From assembly GCA_900551005.1 (NCBI GenBank), contig URUL01000020.1, positions 1 to 24,699 on the forward strand: a DNA stretch of 24,699 nucleotides, read 5' to 3'. How positions within the stretch are numbered: the first letter of the stretch is position 1; every line of letters begins with the position of its first letter. Under the pieces are notes generated by a model that ran no database searches, was not told the DNA's origin, and saw nothing but the letters and a program-made list of their open reading frames with translations. Origin of the DNA: an uncultured Ruminococcus sp. Lineage in GTDB: Bacteria > Bacillota > Clostridia > Oscillospirales > CAG-272. Positions 6,154-14,227 of this stretch are shown here, piece by piece. The position numbers and the translations under genes were made by a program.

Positions 6154-9055
6154 TGATATTTATTTCATGCGTTTTTCCGTCGTTGGGACGCTTGATGTGT
6201 CCGTCAAAAGGAACGCCGTCAAAAGTCATTTTTGCATCTTTTCCCACTCTGGCAAAGCCGAGCGGCTTCTCGATATGCACGCGGAAAACAGTCCCGCCGT
6301 TATTTACGGTATAGTCGGACTTTTCATTATCAAAAGGAAGCACGGGAGAAAATACGAGGTCTTCTCCGCTCAGTCCGAAACCGAGGAGCTCCATCACGGA
6401 AAGGTTCAGCCAGCTTGCCGTTCCCGAGAGCATGGGACCGATGTTCTCGCCCGTTATGCTGTTGTTGTACTGCGTGCAAAAGCGGGGATTTCCCTTTGTC
6501 TTATACGGATGCATAAGAGTCTTATAGGGGAAAACACTGTCCAGCGCGAAATAGGCAAATTCCGCAAGAGACTTTGCCAGCTCCTCACTTTCCACCTTCT
6601 TTGCGGCACGAAGCGCAGCGCTTGCCGCCATCATAGCCGCATGCTTGAATGTGCCGCCGTTTTCTCTGTCCCCGGGAAAATATGCATCCGAGGCATTGCC
6701 TGTAGCGAGCTTTCCGAGGTCACACGGCGAACAGAGCTTTACGCCGGCAGAACATACGAGATATTGATTTACCTTATCGAGCATAACTTTTATATGTTCT
6801 TCGCTTGCCACATCGGAAAGTATCGACCAGCTGAACGAATTGAGGAAATATGAGCCGTTTATCGCAGGGTCTGAGCTGAGTCCGTCTCCGCCCGCACCGA
6901 GATAGGTATATCCGCCTGCGCGCTTTCCGCCGAGAAGCGCACGTGCATAGAAATCGCCCTTCCAGCAGTATTTTTCAATATTTTCGCAGAGAATCGCACA
7001 ATCATTTTCAAGCTCTGACGCTATCTCTGTCTTGCCTATGCTCCGTGCCATCTCGGCTATCTCGTCATATGCGATCTTCAGCAGAAATGCGTTCATCACA
7101 CTCTCGGAATATTCGCTTATGAATCTGTCGCCGTATTTGCCGCCCTTCTCGAGCTGCGCCTTATATCTTTTCTCCTTCTCAATACCGTCTATCCAGTCGT
7201 TGTCAAGCTTCAGACAGTCGTTCCAGTCTGATTTATCGAGCAGCGGCAGCCCGTGCGCACCGACGGAAATTTTTCCGCTGTAGTTGACAGTGGCGAGAAG
7301 CGTGTCAAACAAAGTGCGCTTCTCATCGCTTGCGGCAACGGGAAATTCAGAGAGGAGAAAATCCGTATCGCCCGTCAGCGAAACATAGCGGTAAACCGCT
7401 TGTGCAAGCCAAAGACCGTCATCGGAACACATGCCCGGTTCTTTTCCGCGCTCGTAGAAATTATGATTTGCATAACCCATTTCATAGACGTTCTTGATCC
7501 ATTCGCCGAGCATTTCGCGGGCAAGCTTATATTCGCCCATGCCTATGATATAGTATAGTGAAGCATACATATCCTGTATCTCGCGGAAGCCTATCTCTCG
7601 GTAAGCCTTCTGCGTCCAAGCAAACGAACGGGATACATATGACTGATAGTAGACCTGAAAAGGCAGGTTGTTATTGACATATGTATCAAGATTGCGATCA
7701 TCCGTTTCCAGCTTGAGAAAACCGGCATATTTTTTGCCGAAGCTTTTTATATCGTCGAGCGTTTTTCCAAGCGCCGCAGGGTTTTTATATTTTTCTACAA
7801 GTGTATAAATCGAGTCAAAAAGCACCTTGTCGGTACAGTCATCGGAGAATACGTAGCCCGTGTACGAGTCAAGTCCTCTCTTCTCACCCGCTTTGACAGT
7901 GACAGCCTTTTCCATGGCATAAAACGACACCACCTTGGTGACGGGAACACAAGCAAGGCACGCAACTCTCTGTGGCTTTTCTATGGAACCGTTGCCGATG
8001 AAATCTATATAGTTTGCCGTATAGCCGTCCAGCGTCTCGCCCTTATCCGTCAGCAGAAGCGCAAAACGCTTATTCTTACGATGATACGTCGGATGCGCAT
8101 TGGGAGATACGGCTATCGTCTTGCCGTCTGCTTTGATAACGCCGCTTTCCCATATCACGCTTGCATAAATGATATCATTCATCGCCGATTCGGGCGAGGC
8201 AAGCCCAAACATTCCCGTGAAAACGACTTTCAAGCTGCGCTCTCTTGCCGTCAGATTCTCGATCTCCACGCGCTGTGCCTCGGTCGCATCGGGCATACCC
8301 TCGGCATGAGGCAAAATAAAGAGCGTGCGCGTTATTTTCAGTCCGCACTCAGTCTCGTACGATATCTCTGTATAATTGCGGAAGTGGCGGCAAACCGCAC
8401 TTTTTATATTGGTTTTCACATCTGCCGAATAGAATATCTGTGCGCCGTTTTCAACGATATAAAACTGGCGGTTGACCGGCTCGCCGTTATATTCGGGTGT
8501 GAGGGAATAGCGCGTTGCCGTCACCTGTCTTGCGGCACCTGCGCGGAATGATCCTCTGCCGAGAGAGTCAAGAGCGCCCTTCGGTGTGGTGAGAAGCGGG
8601 GAGTCAAAGCCTATCCTGTTGCCTATGAGCAGGTTTACATCAAAATGCGTGCCTATCTTATTGCCCTTCAGATCGATGACGTGCTCGCCCTCGGAGCCTA
8701 TATAGCCCCCGCTCTTCATGACTGTTTCATAAACACAAAGAAGCGCTTTTTCCGTATCTTCCGTGAGAGCCTTCTCGCCGTCATCCGTAAAATGGCGCAC
8801 CTTTCCCCCGTCAAAGGCAAAAAGATGATTTGCCGCACCGAAAGATGAAATATAGCACGAAAGCCGAGGCGTATTCAGTATATAGTCCGATACAGGTGCA
8901 TAAAATTCCATGCCGCATGCGCCGACGACAAAATCGGACTCGACATTCAGCGGGGTCGCGCAGACCTCGCCGAAAAGCTTATCTGCAAATACCTCTTTTA
9001 TCTTGGAAACAGGCGTATTTTTAAATTCTCTTGCATTTTCTCTTGTGAAAACCAT
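6143..9055 (-). CDS. GH94-like glycoside phosphorylase ((alpha/alpha)6-barrel)
   Basis: Large cytoplasmic enzyme (970 aa) resembling GH94 phosphorylases, which cleave beta-glucosidic bonds with phosphate to give a sugar 1-phosphate. Layout: an N-terminal beta-sandwich (about 1-270, with RQFYIVENGAQIFYS), a linker, a helical barrel from about 440 to 850 with the aromatic NNNLPFQVYYQSYVSRSFAWTQ region, and a C-terminal beta-domain. The catalytic acid candidate is D613 in SDWNDCLKLD, matching the family's DWND motif. It is longer than cellobiose phosphorylases (about 800 aa) and shorter than beta-1,2-oligoglucan phosphorylases (about 1100 aa), so the substrate is open. Start: the ATG at 9055 has AAGGAG 7 bases upstream and lies 10 bases after the GNAT stop. 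No signal peptide is seen. Confidence 0.75.
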   Translation of the reverse strand: MVFTRENAREFKNTPVSKIKEVFADKLFGEVCATPLNVESDFVVGACGMEFYAPVSDYILNTPRLSCYISSFGAANHLFAFDGGKVRHFTDDGEKALTEDTEKALLCVYETVMKSGGYIGSEGEHVIDLKGNKIGTHFDVNLLIGNRIGFDSPLLTTPKGALDSLGRGSFRAGAARQVTATRYSLTPEYNGEPVNRQFYIVENGAQIFYSADVKTNIKSAVCRHFRNYTEISYETECGLKITRTLFILPHAEGMPDATEAQRVEIENLTARERSLKVVFTGMFGLASPESAMNDIIYASVIWESGVIKADGKTIAVSPNAHPTYHRKNKRFALLLTDKGETLDGYTANYIDFIGNGSIEKPQRVACLACVPVTKVVSFYAMEKAVTVKAGEKRGLDSYTGYVFSDDCTDKVLFDSIYTLVEKYKNPAALGKTLDDIKSFGKKYAGFLKLETDDRNLDTYVNNNLPFQVYYQSYVSRSFAWTQKAYREIGFREIQDMYASLYYIIGMGEYKLAREMLGEWIKNVYEMGYANHNFYERGKEPGMCSDDGLWLAQAVYRYVSLTGDTDFLLSEFPVAASDEKRTLFDTLLATVNYSGKISVGAHGLPLLDKSDWNDCLKLDNDWIDGIEKEKRYKAQLEKGGKYGDRFISEYSESVMNAFLLKIAYDEIAEMARSIGKTEIASELENDCAILCENIEKYCWKGDFYARALLGGKRAGGYTYLGAGGDGLSSDPAINGSYFLNSFSWSILSDVASEEHIKVMLDKVNQYLVCSAGVKLCSPCDLGKLATGNASDAYFPGDRENGGTFKHAAMMAASAALRAAKKVESEELAKSLAEFAYFALDSVFPYKTLMHPYKTKGNPRFCTQYNNSITGENIGPMLSGTASWLNLSVMELLGFGLSGEDLVFSPVLPFDNEKSDYTVNNGGTVFRVHIEKPLGFARVGKDAKMTFDGVPFDGHIKRPNDGKTHEINIILK

Positions 9056-9065
9056 AATGCGCTCC

Positions 9066-9842
9066 TTATTCAAAAACAAAATCTATCCGAATATTTTTAA
9101 AAGACATATTATATCCCATAAGAAACGGCGTGTTTCCGTCTCCCATGCGCAGTCGGGCTCTCCGACACGAGTTTGCATGGCAAAGCACTGCAAGATGCTC
9201 CCCGTCAAGCCCCTGTGAAAACGAGATATCCAGAGTATCGCCGCGTCTCTCTCCGTAAGCAAGCGCGCCGTCGGAAAAAACGAGGCAAATTCCGTCTCTT
9301 CCGCTCTTCTCCGCCGCAGCAAATTCGAGCAAACCGCGACTCCACTTGACATCGCTGTCCGTTTTTGCAAGATCGTCGGCCGTAGCATCTCGTAATACAA
9401 ATGTATTATATGACTCTTTTGCGTTTTCTACATTTGTATAATTATATTCCGAGTACCCGGAATACCCGCAGTTCTCCATTCCGAAGCCGCTATACATGCC
9501 AAAAAGCTGCATATTGGCAGGGTGCAGGAAATATCCCTTGTCCTCAGTCTTGCACATGCGAAAAATCTCCTCATGCAAGGCACGGCAGACGCCCATTCCG
9601 CGAAAGCGTTGCGCCGTACAGACGGCGTAGCCATAGTAGCAAGGCTCTCCGTATACGGATACGGGGATAAGCGTTGCCATCCCTGCAAGCTCGCCGTCCA
9701 GCCGACATTCCGCGATGAGCGCTCCTTCGGCAGCATCGAGAAAGCCGCGTATTTCTTCATACTTGTCGCCAAAGCACTCATGCCACAGCTCAAAATGCTC
9801 GCGACATGCCGCAGTTGAAACTAAAAAATTTATCTTTTTCAT
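9066..9842 (-). CDS. GNAT-family N-acetyltransferase
   Basis: A 258-aa protein with an N-terminal GNAT fold. The acetyl-CoA pyrophosphate loop is QRFRGMGV (residues 78-85, fitting Q/R-x-x-G-x-G/A), and the next helix is CRALHEEIF. The segment HPANMQLFGMYSGFGM (about 107-122) matches the end of the GNAT core. Residues 150-258 form a second, unrecognised half, possibly a degenerate GNAT repeat. The acceptor is unknown. It follows cpsB by 38 bases and precedes the GH94-like gene by 10 bases, so it is probably co-transcribed with the latter. The ribosome binding site (GGAAAATAAG) is weak. Confidence 0.82.
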   Translation of the reverse strand: MKKINFLVSTAACREHFELWHECFGDKYEEIRGFLDAAEGALIAECRLDGELAGMATLIPVSVYGEPCYYGYAVCTAQRFRGMGVCRALHEEIFRMCKTEDKGYFLHPANMQLFGMYSGFGMENCGYSGYSEYNYTNVENAKESYNTFVLRDATADDLAKTDSDVKWSRGLLEFAAAEKSGRDGICLVFSDGALAYGERRGDTLDISFSQGLDGEHLAVLCHANSCRRARLRMGDGNTPFLMGYNMSFKNIRIDFVFE

Positions 9843-9870
9843 ACTTATTTTCCATTATAGGCAAAACAAC

Positions 9871-9892
9871 GCTGCCCCCGTTAGGAGACAGC
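9871..9892 (-). terminator. Possible weak terminator/attenuator after cpsB
   Basis: On the minus strand GCTGTCTCC, TAAC, GGGGGCAGC forms a 9-bp stem with two G-U pairs and a tetraloop, followed by GTTGTTTTGCC. It begins inside the last codons of cpsB. It could lower expression of the GNAT and GH94-like genes relative to the cps triad. The T-run is interrupted, hence the low score. Confidence 0.4.
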
Positions 9893-10588
9893 ATTATTTT
9901 CCTGTCTGAGCAAAGAATCTGTCCTCGCAAAGATATCGTGACGGCGGTCACCGAGAATTTTGACTGCCTTCTTGAAAAGCTCATAGTTCTTCCCTTTTCC
10001 ATGTATATCGCTTCCGAGAGCGTATACATGACCGTCGTCCGCCCAACGCAGACATCGCTTTCTGTTTCTGTATTCAATCAGCCCTTCCGCATTGAGCTGA
10101 ATTTTAGCCCCTACATCGATGCATGCATTTATAATATGTGTTTCATATCTGTCGGCATGAGCGAGAATGACATCCAGCCCCTTGTCTATCAGCCTCTCCA
10201 CGGTGCCGGCGATGGAATCGTCGATAGAGTTCATCGGAAGCTCCGCCAAAAAAACGTTGGTACCCTCAATGCACAGCTTCTCGACAAGCGGCATGCGGTC
10301 AAGATTTTCAAATAAAAGCACCTCGGCTCCGAGAAGTATCTCGGGATCGTCCGGCATGAGCGCTTCCGACAGCTCTGCAAAGCATTGACTGCGAAGCGAC
10401 AGAAAACTCGGCACGTCTATGGAATCGGCATAGAAATGCGAGGTTGCCACAATGCGTGATACGCCCGCTTTTTTCGCCGCCTTTATCTGCCAAAGGCTTG
10501 TTTCTCTGCTACTGCTTCCGTGGTCAAGCCCGGGAAGGATATGACTGTGAAAATCGGTTATGATGCCGACCTCACGTAAGGCACTCAT
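9881..10588 (-). CDS. cpsB: CpsB/CapC-type PHP-family tyrosine-protein phosphatase
   Basis: Manganese-dependent phosphatase that removes phosphate from the tyrosine tail of the CpsD kinase, so tuning exopolysaccharide polymerisation. The 235-aa protein has the PHP metal motifs in order: DFHSHILPGLDHGS (residues 12-25), TSHFY, GAEVL, LAHADRY and GSDIHG. The usual DDG at the end of the first motif is D22-H23-G24 here, an Asp-to-His change. The ATG overlaps the cpsD stop by four bases (ATGA), and the ribosome binding site GAGGAG is formed by the last Glu codons of cpsD. This is strong coupling and the normal partner arrangement. Confidence 0.92.
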   Translation of the reverse strand: MSALREVGIITDFHSHILPGLDHGSSSRETSLWQIKAAKKAGVSRIVATSHFYADSIDVPSFLSLRSQCFAELSEALMPDDPEILLGAEVLLFENLDRMPLVEKLCIEGTNVFLAELPMNSIDDSIAGTVERLIDKGLDVILAHADRYETHIINACIDVGAKIQLNAEGLIEYRNRKRCLRWADDGHVYALGSDIHGKGKNYELFKKAVKILGDRRHDIFARTDSLLRQENNAVS

Positions 10589-11379
10589 TTTTTCTCCTCA
10601 AGCGAACCGCTTCCGTCAAAACCGCCCATGGACGCATTGCTGTATTTGGCATAGCCGTACTTGGAATAGCCATGTTTTCCGTAGCGTCCGTAGTCGCCGT
10701 TTTTCTTATAATTGAGATTGTCAATGACAAATCCGCGGATCTTTCCGCCTACTGTATGTATTTTTTCTACGGCAACAGAGATGCTTTCCATATCGCTGTA
10801 ATCCGCTCTTGTGACCAAAATATAGCCATGCGTTCTGTCGGAGAGAGAAAGTGCATCGGGCACGACTGTAAGCGGCGGTGAATCTATTATCATGTAATCA
10901 AACATTGTCTCGGCTTTTTGGAGGAATATATTCATCGCTTCCGAAGACAGAAGCTCCGCGGTAAACGGAACGCTTTTGCCCGATGTAAGAACATAGAGAT
11001 TAGGATACGAGGTTTTCCTTATATTCGGCTCGGCGTCCTGACCGGAAAGATATTCGGAGAGCCCATGTCCCTCGCTGAGTTCAAGTGCGGTTCTTATTTT
11101 CGGCTTTCTTAAATCTCCGTCTATGAGAAGCACGCGAAGGTCGCTCTGAGAAAGACTGATTGCCGTATTGATGGATACGAGAGATTTCCCTTCGCCGGGG
11201 ATCGCGCTCGTAAACACAAATTTCTTGCATGTCGACTCTATCGGCATATAGAGCAGATTTGTTTTGAGTGAGCGATAAGCCTCTATTACTGCAAAAGGCA
11301 TATTGTCATTTATGATGAGCGTTCGGTAAAATTTTAAATTAGGACCGTCGTAATTTGTTTTTCTGTTCCGTCTTTTCAT
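10585..11379 (-). CDS. cpsD: CpsD/CapB-type bacterial tyrosine (BY) kinase
   Basis: Cytoplasmic autophosphorylating tyrosine kinase that controls exopolysaccharide chain length and export together with CpsC. In the 264-aa protein Walker A is AIPGEGKSL (59-67), Walker A' is LLIDGDLRKPK (84-94) and Walker B is DYMIIDSPP (161-169). EAYRSLKTNL (33-42) matches the oligomerisation helix of the family. The C-terminal tail has a tyrosine cluster (Y230, Y233, Y238, Y241, Y243, Y246, with Y224 just before) in a Lys/Gly-rich context, the expected autophosphorylation site. It follows cpsC by 13 bases with a GGAGGGG ribosome binding site and overlaps cpsB. Confidence 0.95.
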   Translation of the reverse strand: MKRRNRKTNYDGPNLKFYRTLIINDNMPFAVIEAYRSLKTNLLYMPIESTCKKFVFTSAIPGEGKSLVSINTAISLSQSDLRVLLIDGDLRKPKIRTALELSEGHGLSEYLSGQDAEPNIRKTSYPNLYVLTSGKSVPFTAELLSSEAMNIFLQKAETMFDYMIIDSPPLTVVPDALSLSDRTHGYILVTRADYSDMESISVAVEKIHTVGGKIRGFVIDNLNYKKNGDYGRYGKHGYSKYGYAKYSNASMGGFDGSGSLEEKK

Positions 11380-11392
11380 AATTTCCCCTCCG

Positions 11393-12070
11393 TCAGCTCT
11401 TGTTTATTCCCGGTATCGTCCCTATCACGGGGATATCGCCGAACTTATCCTCGAGATCCTTCTTGGTTCGTACGGTCGTATCAAGCATGTCCTTTATGAT
11501 AATAAACGCTATTACGGCAACCGCACCGATTACAGCACCGATAACCGTATTTTTCATAAGCGGCCATGAAGATGTTGACGGCACTCGCGCTCTGTCTATA
11601 AGACGAAGCTCGCCTATGGTTATTGTATTGGGAATTACCTCCGGAGCAAGATCGGAAATCGCGTTTGCAATATCATAAGACAGCTCCGGATCAGTCGTTG
11701 TGATCTGTACTGTAAATATTTCCGTATCAGCAATGTGTTTGCATGTCATATGCTCTTTGATATATAAGTTTGAAATATCATAATACTTTGTCTCAAGCTT
11801 CTCCGAAACCCGGTCCAGAAAGTCCTCTGTCGAAAGAACATTCATACATGTACTGACAAGGGCTTGGGAGGCAGCAAGATCGCTTGATGTAATGGATCCC
11901 GAAAAAGAATCCTTATTTCTGGCAACAAGCTTCGCACTTGACGTATAAGTCGGATCGACAAAAAAATACGTATATGCAAAGGCCGCACCGGCACAAAGCA
12001 ATATCGCCAGTATGATGAGAAGCAATTTTGAAAGCAAAAGAGACATGATATCTTTCAAATTAAGTTCCAT
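11393..12070 (-). CDS. cpsC: CpsC/CapA-type Wzz-domain chain-length regulator and kinase activator
   Basis: Membrane adaptor that activates CpsD and sets polysaccharide chain length. The 225-aa protein has transmembrane helices at about 13-35 and 174-192 with an extracellular Wzz domain between, opening with DPTYTSSAKLVARN (39-52). The proline-containing ARVPSTSSWPLMKN precedes the second helix, as is usual for Wzz proteins. The cytoplasmic tail GDIPVIGTIPGINKS is typical of the kinase-activating end. It is the first gene after a consensus promoter, and cpsD follows 13 bases later. Confidence 0.93.
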   Translation of the reverse strand: MELNLKDIMSLLLSKLLLIILAILLCAGAAFAYTYFFVDPTYTSSAKLVARNKDSFSGSITSSDLAASQALVSTCMNVLSTEDFLDRVSEKLETKYYDISNLYIKEHMTCKHIADTEIFTVQITTTDPELSYDIANAISDLAPEVIPNTITIGELRLIDRARVPSTSSWPLMKNTVIGAVIGAVAVIAFIIIKDMLDTTVRTKKDLEDKFGDIPVIGTIPGINKS

Positions 12071-12111
12071 TTTGCACCCCGTTTATAAATAATAAGCATA
12101 TATTTACTGAA

Positions 12112-12140
12112 ATTATACCACAAATCATACGACATGTCAA
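12112..12140 (-). promoter_or_regulatory. Consensus sigma-A promoter of cpsC-cpsD-cpsB
   Basis: Minus strand TTGACA (12140-12135), 17 bases, TATAAT (12117-12112). Both hexamers are exact. It lies in the 101-base gap after the polymerase gene, so the regulatory triad can be transcribed without it. Confidence 0.85.
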
Positions 12141-12171
12141 CGATAAATATAAATTATATATTATTTATTAT

Positions 12172-13506
12172 CTAAGAGTCATCACATGCCGTATGCAAGC
12201 TTTTTCGGGCATCTTCACACGACTCTGCCAGCACGAATATGAGAACGGCAACGAGCGCATAGGGAACAGGGCAAAATTCTCCCGGATTCACCTGAGACAT
12301 GAGGAAAAGCCCGCTGTACGAAAGCCCGAGCGTTATGACGAAAGCGCTGCGTTTTTTTATTATGATCCAAAATCTCGATATAAACTGATATCCGTAAGAG
12401 ACTATGCCGAGCAAGCCCATGCTTCCGACTATCTGAGGTATCATCATATGATACCAGCATATAGTGCCCATCACCGACGAAGAATACAAGTCTGTATTTG
12501 CCCTGTTTCCGAGCCCTATGCCGAAGAGGGGATTTTTCGCAAAATCCTCTGCCGCACGGAAAAACAGCTTTGCTCTCGCTTCATTATAATCAATCAAGTG
12601 ATCATCATACAAAAATAACGACCATATCTTGGAAAGTGCAAAACAAACGATGCAGATCAGGCACACCGTGCATATCGCGCGCAGTATCCTACGCTTGCTG
12701 TCCTTCCCGAATACGATGAAGGCGATAAGGCAGATAAACATTTCGGCAGTCCCGAGAAGCAATCCCGCACGGCTGCCGCTGAGAACCGTGCACGCATACA
12801 TGGCGGCAAACGGAAAAATATGCAAGAAATTTTTTTGGGTATAAAAAAGCGGGATCGGCATGCAGAGCATGAGTATCGTAGAGATGTTATTGCTCCACTG
12901 GATTTCAGCAAGCCTCTGCGCAAGAACAGTCTCGGAAAAATTCCATGCATAATGAAGTATTATCATAAAGCAGGCAAAAAGCCCTGTCAAATACATATCA
13001 CAAATAAAATTGTGCCGCGAGCTGTACCCGTCATACTCCAGAAAAGACGATTTGAGGAGCAGATATGTGCCGACCATGCCAAATCCGAGCCCGACAACGT
13101 AATAGAGTGCCATGGGAGAAAAATATTCCTGCGGCGATATTTTTCCGATGCCGCCCATCGTGACGGCAACAGCGACGGCGACGATGCCGTAAAAGCTGCT
13201 TCCGATGCTGAATCTGTGTTCGCGCCTGTAACAGACAAAGTGAAACACAACAGCACATATCGGAAAGATATAAGCCCACCAAAGCGGAGCAAAAAGCGAA
13301 AAGGAATCATAACATTTCAGAACGAAGGTGCACATCAGCATAAAGGGCAGGAAGGACACCGATGTTTCCTTGCAGGATATCAGCACGAAGCCGATAATAT
13401 TCAGAAAAATAACGACACCGACGACCTCGGCTTTGAAAACGACGATAAGCGCCGCGAGAAAAACGAGCAGCGCCTTGAAATATGCACTTTTCAGGAATTT
13501 ATTCAT
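12172..13506 (-). CDS. O-antigen ligase / Wzy-type polysaccharide polymerase
   Basis: Polytopic membrane protein (444 aa) of the O-antigen ligase/polymerase superfamily, predicted to join lipid-linked repeat units outside the membrane. I count about 11-12 hydrophobic segments. The family-typical motif SGSRAGLLLG in the second half is followed by a long extracytoplasmic loop with ARAKLFFRAAEDFAKNPLFG and GIGLGN, as in Wzy/WaaL proteins. Placement directly before cpsC-cpsD-cpsB supports an exopolysaccharide role. Start: the ATG at 13506 is preferred over a GTG two codons earlier; the ribosome binding site (GCGGGG) is poor. No glycosyltransferase, flippase or initiating phosphoglycosyltransferase is adjacent. 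Confidence 0.83.
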   Translation of the reverse strand: MNKFLKSAYFKALLVFLAALIVVFKAEVVGVVIFLNIIGFVLISCKETSVSFLPFMLMCTFVLKCYDSFSLFAPLWWAYIFPICAVVFHFVCYRREHRFSIGSSFYGIVAVAVAVTMGGIGKISPQEYFSPMALYYVVGLGFGMVGTYLLLKSSFLEYDGYSSRHNFICDMYLTGLFACFMIILHYAWNFSETVLAQRLAEIQWSNNISTILMLCMPIPLFYTQKNFLHIFPFAAMYACTVLSGSRAGLLLGTAEMFICLIAFIVFGKDSKRRILRAICTVCLICIVCFALSKIWSLFLYDDHLIDYNEARAKLFFRAAEDFAKNPLFGIGLGNRANTDLYSSSVMGTICWYHMMIPQIVGSMGLLGIVSYGYQFISRFWIIIKKRSAFVITLGLSYSGLFLMSQVNPGEFCPVPYALVAVLIFVLAESCEDARKSLHTACDDS

Positions 13507-13563
13507 CGGCACAGCCCCGCAAAAATAAATTTATGGCAAATATGATGATTGCCATGCAGGAAT

Positions 13564-13592
13564 ATCATATCACACATTGTCAAAAAATGCAA
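13564..13592 (-). promoter_or_regulatory. Probable sigma-A promoter of the polymerase gene
   Basis: Minus strand TTGCAT (13592-13587), 17 bases, TATGAT (13569-13564), about 57 bases before the ATG. It is back to back with the rpsT promoter, roughly 80 bases apart. Confidence 0.55.
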
Positions 13593-13670
13593 GACATAAA
13601 CATGTAAAAGCATTTTCCCGAGAAATTTCAAAAAAATAATGAAAAATAAATTATTTTTTTCGAAAAACTA

Positions 13671-13699
13671 TTGATATTTGAATGAAAAGATGGTATTAT
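13671..13699 (+). promoter_or_regulatory. Sigma-A promoter of rpsT
   Basis: TTGATA (13671-13676), 17 bases, TATTAT (13694-13699). The resulting leader is about 80 bases long and contains a small hairpin (near TAAACGC/GCGGTTTA, about 13707-13729) followed by TTTTTC, which could take part in attenuation. Confidence 0.7.
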
Positions 13700-13785
13700 A
13701 TTCAGGTAAACGCGGAAAAAGCGGTTTATTTTTCACCCTCTCATGGAAAATTGCCGCAACGCCGAAATCAAGGAGGTGAATCACG

Positions 13786-14046
13786 ATGCCGAATATAAAG
13801 TCAGCAAAGAAGCGCGTACTCGTTATTAAGGCTAAAACTCTTCAGAATCAGATGTTCAAAACATCTCTCAAAACCGCAATGAAGAAGTATGAAGCTGCCA
13901 TAGCGGCGGGCGATACAGAGCTTGCAAAGGCAACCTATAAGGAAGCAGTTCGCAAGATAGACAAGGCGGTAGCGCACGGTATTCTTCACAAAAACAATGC
14001 CGCAAGAAAAAAGAGCAGATTCACAATGATGCTCAACAAAGCGTAA
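13786..14046 (+). CDS. rpsT: 30S ribosomal protein S20
   Basis: Small-subunit protein binding the 5' domain of 16S rRNA. The 86-aa basic, helical sequence has the characteristic MPNIKSAKKRV start, the NQMFKTSLKTAMKK helix, and the C-terminal IDKAVAHGILHKNNAARKKS. An ideal ribosome binding site AAGGAGGTG lies 8 bases upstream. It is monocistronic between its own promoter and terminator. In Bacillus rpsT sits next to gpr-spoIIP; here those genes lie about 4 kb away on the opposite strand. Confidence 0.98.
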   Translation: MPNIKSAKKRVLVIKAKTLQNQMFKTSLKTAMKKYEAAIAAGDTELAKATYKEAVRKIDKAVAHGILHKNNAARKKSRFTMMLNKA

Positions 14047-14061
14047 ATACCCGCATATATG

Positions 14062-14098
14062 AAATGCATCATTCTCACCTGATGCATTTTTTATTTTT
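14062..14098 (+). terminator. rpsT terminator
   Basis: AAATGCATCA (14062-14071) pairs with TGATGCATTT (14080-14089) around an 8-base loop, followed by TTTTATTTTT. The stem is AT-rich but perfect, 15 bases after the rpsT stop. Confidence 0.8.
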
Positions 14099-14171
14099 CC
14101 GAAGAAAATCGCAGAGCGTCATGCCCTGCGGTTCTTTCTTTTATAAGACAAAAAAAACGGAACAAGTGCAA

Positions 14172-14214
14172 AAAACAGATGCCGCATGTCAGAAAAACAT
14201 ATGGCATCTGTTTT
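14172..14214 (-). terminator. pfkA terminator (probably bidirectional)
   Basis: AAAACAGATGCC (14172-14183) pairs perfectly with GGCATCTGTTTT (14203-14214). The minus strand continues with further T after the stem, 14 bases beyond the pfkA stop. The plus strand is followed by ATGTTTT, so it can also back up the rpsT terminator. Confidence 0.85.
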
Positions 14215-14227
14215 ATGTTTTATCTCA

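Noticed and set aside
6002..6853. A 283-codon plus-strand frame after the TfoX-domain gene
   Set aside because: It runs through the strong terminator at 6088-6121 and the tandem repeat, then antisense to the GH94-like gene; no ribosome binding site.
13600..13680. AT-rich stretch between the polymerase gene and rpsT as a possible origin or attachment site
   Set aside because: There are no DnaA-box clusters, iterons or direct repeats; it holds two back-to-back promoters.
14103..14130. GC-rich inverted repeat CGCAG/CTGCG between rpsT and pfkA as a separate terminator
   Set aside because: Only 5 bp pair perfectly and it is flanked by two much better terminators; it may be a remnant but cannot be supported as its own feature.
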